From NCBI GenBank assembly GCA_002791075.1, contig PFWI01000236.1, positions 1 to 6,504 of the forward strand: a stretch of DNA of 6,504 nt, read 5' to 3'. This stretch comes from a bacterium (Candidatus Ratteibacteria) CG_4_9_14_3_um_filter_41_21. GTDB taxonomy: Bacteria; Ratteibacteria; UBA8468. The number at the start of each line of letters is the position of its first letter. Positions within the stretch are counted from its first letter, which is position 1. A program made the translations under genes and the position numbers. Of this stretch, positions 5,690-6,504 are shown piece by piece. The notes under the pieces were generated by a model. The model was not told the origin of the DNA, ran no database searches, and worked only from the letters and a program-made list of their open reading frames with translations.

Positions 5690-6387
5690 ACACTAATAAA
5701 CCGAAAGGAATTACTTCCTACGATGTCATCAGATTCATTAAGAAGAACTTTCATTTTAAGGGAAAAATCGGTCACAGCGGAACTTTAGACCCGGCAGCCA
5801 CCGGAGTGCTTTTAGTCTGTCTGGGGAAAGCAACAAAACTTTCCTCTCTTCTGATGGCCCAGGAGAAGGAATACGAGGCAACTTTAAAACTTGGAATAAG
5901 AACCGATACCCTGGATGAAAAGGGCAAAATCCTCTCCAGAATAGATAAAATTTCAATAACCGAAGAAGCGACCAAGAAAGTTCTTTTCTCTTTTATCGGA
6001 GAGATAAAACAGGTCCCTCCCCTGGTCTCCGCACTTAAATATCAGGGAAGAAGAATGTATGAGATTGCCCGGGAAGGAAAGGATGTCCCCCGAAAAGCAA
6101 GAAGAATAATAATTAAGGAAATTAAGATAAAAGAAATTAAAATTCCTTTTATCTCTTTTCGGGTGGTCTGCTCTAAAGGAACGTACGTGCGAGCTCTATG
6201 CCGTGATATCGGGGAGCAACTGGGCTGCGGCGCTTTTCAATCCAATCTTATCCGAAAACGGATTGGCCCATTCTTGCTGAAAGATGCCCTTACCCTTGAA
6301 CGGCTAAAAGAAAGGGGGCTATCTTCTTCCTTAATCCCAATTTCTGAAGTTTTTAATCTTATTAAAAGGGTTACATCCAAAAATTGA
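5674..6387 (+). CDS. truB: tRNA pseudouridine(55) synthase TruB
   Basis: TruB isomerises U55 in the T-loop of elongator and initiator tRNAs to pseudouridine and also acts as a tRNA-folding chaperone. The 237-residue product begins MDGLLNTNKPKGITSYDV, as is typical. It has GHSGTLDPAATGVL (33-46) with the catalytic aspartate D39, KEYEATLKLG (65-74) with Y67, QVPPLVSALKYQGRRMYEIA (113-132) and CSKGTYVRALCRDIG (166-180). It ends soon after the catalytic domain, so no full C-terminal PUA-like domain is evident; short TruB proteins of this size are common in bacteria. The start overlaps the 3' end of nrnA, with a weak gaagg about ten bases upstream, so translation is probably coupled. ribF and rpsO, often next, are not in the window. 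Confidence 0.97.
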   Translation: MDGLLNTNKPKGITSYDVIRFIKKNFHFKGKIGHSGTLDPAATGVLLVCLGKATKLSSLLMAQEKEYEATLKLGIRTDTLDEKGKILSRIDKISITEEATKKVLFSFIGEIKQVPPLVSALKYQGRRMYEIAREGKDVPRKARRIIIKEIKIKEIKIPFISFRVVCSKGTYVRALCRDIGEQLGCGAFQSNLIRKRIGPFLLKDALTLERLKERGLSSSLIPISEVFNLIKRVTSKN

Positions 6388-6411
6388 CATTTATTTTGTA
6401 TAATGTATAAT
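6384..6411 (+). promoter_or_regulatory. Consensus sigma70-type promoter downstream of truB
   Basis: A perfect TTGACA (6384-6389) overlaps the truB stop codon, and a perfect TATAAT (6406-6411) follows after a 16-bp spacer. Transcription would start near 6418 and run out of the window to the right. An exact match to both hexamers is notable in this otherwise promoter-poor window, although the region is very AT-rich. No convincing gene starts before the window ends. Confidence 0.65.
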
Positions 6412-6504
6412 TATACATTCTCATATAACTATAAAAAGACTCTCTATGTCAAGAACTAAACAAAAATTAATAATAAACAGAAACTAAAGCCCCTGATTTA
6501 ATCA
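6388..6504. other. Non-coding tail of the window
   Basis: Apart from the promoter-like sequence and palindrome, this AT-rich stretch has only a 13-codon ATG frame (6446-6487) without a Shine-Dalgarno. A small tgatttaatca inverted repeat lies at the very end. I see no terminator hairpin after truB and no RNA gene. The downstream gene probably begins beyond the edge. Confidence 0.6.
6402..6419. promoter_or_regulatory. Perfect 18-bp palindrome over the -10 box (candidate operator)
   Basis: The sequence aatgtataattatacatt is its own reverse complement, centred between 6410 and 6411. It covers the whole -10 hexamer and the expected start point, where a dimeric helix-turn-helix repressor would block transcription. 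AT-rich DNA makes palindromes more likely by chance, and no regulator is visible here. Confidence 0.45.

Noticed and set aside
6399..6404. First TATAAT after TTGACA as the -10 box
   Set aside because: It is only nine bases from the -35 box; the second TATAAT at 6406 has a proper 16-bp spacer.
6446..6487. 13-codon ATG frame (MSRTKQKLIINRN) after the downstream promoter
   Set aside because: No Shine-Dalgarno, too short to judge, and AT-rich DNA gives such frames by chance; a leader peptide cannot be excluded.

Overview
The window is a compact, all-plus-strand bacterial housekeeping segment that has been heavily seeded with short repeats. It has five confident genes: valine-tRNA ligase (valS), ribosomal protein bL21 (rplU), the ribosome-associated GTPase HflX, a DHH/DHHA1 phosphoesterase of the NrnA type, and tRNA pseudouridine-55 synthase (truB). 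The gene content is bacterial and the sequence is moderately AT-rich. Repeats of the 'accacgaagacacgaag / ctctgtgtctctgtggtgaa' type, and heptamer tracts, are known from many uncultured bacteria (for example Omnitrophota-like and planctomycete-like genomes) and some cyanobacteria. An uncultured candidate-phylum bacterium is my best guess, but the phylum cannot be fixed from this sequence alone.

Layout. Positions 1-72 are a repeat arm that runs off the left edge. valS (82-2901) carries at least four low-complexity in-frame insertions made from repeat DNA. A nested palindrome (2898-2951) contains the valS stop codon and fills the gap to rplU (2970-3284), which has the only strong Shine-Dalgarno sequence in the window. 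hflX (3295-4545) starts 10 nt after rplU. Its last ~50 codons are read from a composite repeat island (4392-4660), and it lacks the usual HflX C-terminal domain. The island ends exactly at the preferred start of nrnA (4661-5689), which overlaps truB (5674-6387) by 16 nt. The last 117 nt hold no convincing gene, but they contain a consensus sigma70-type promoter with a perfect 18-bp palindrome over its -10 box.

Function. All five genes serve translation or RNA turnover: tRNA charging, large-subunit assembly, ribosome rescue/splitting, nano-RNA/pAp turnover and tRNA modification. nrnA-truB is a remnant of the common rbfA-nrnA-truB neighbourhood.

The most notable signal is the repeat biology, not a new enzyme system. 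At least three repeat families (AAAAGTT-like heptamers, CCCCACT heptamers, and palindromic or inverted elements) have entered conserved genes and become protein. Their phase and imperfections avoid in-frame stop codons. A 72-bp repeat arm with 69 matching positions flanks the valS-rplU-hflX block as direct repeats. No CRISPR array, transposase, tRNA or rRNA was seen.
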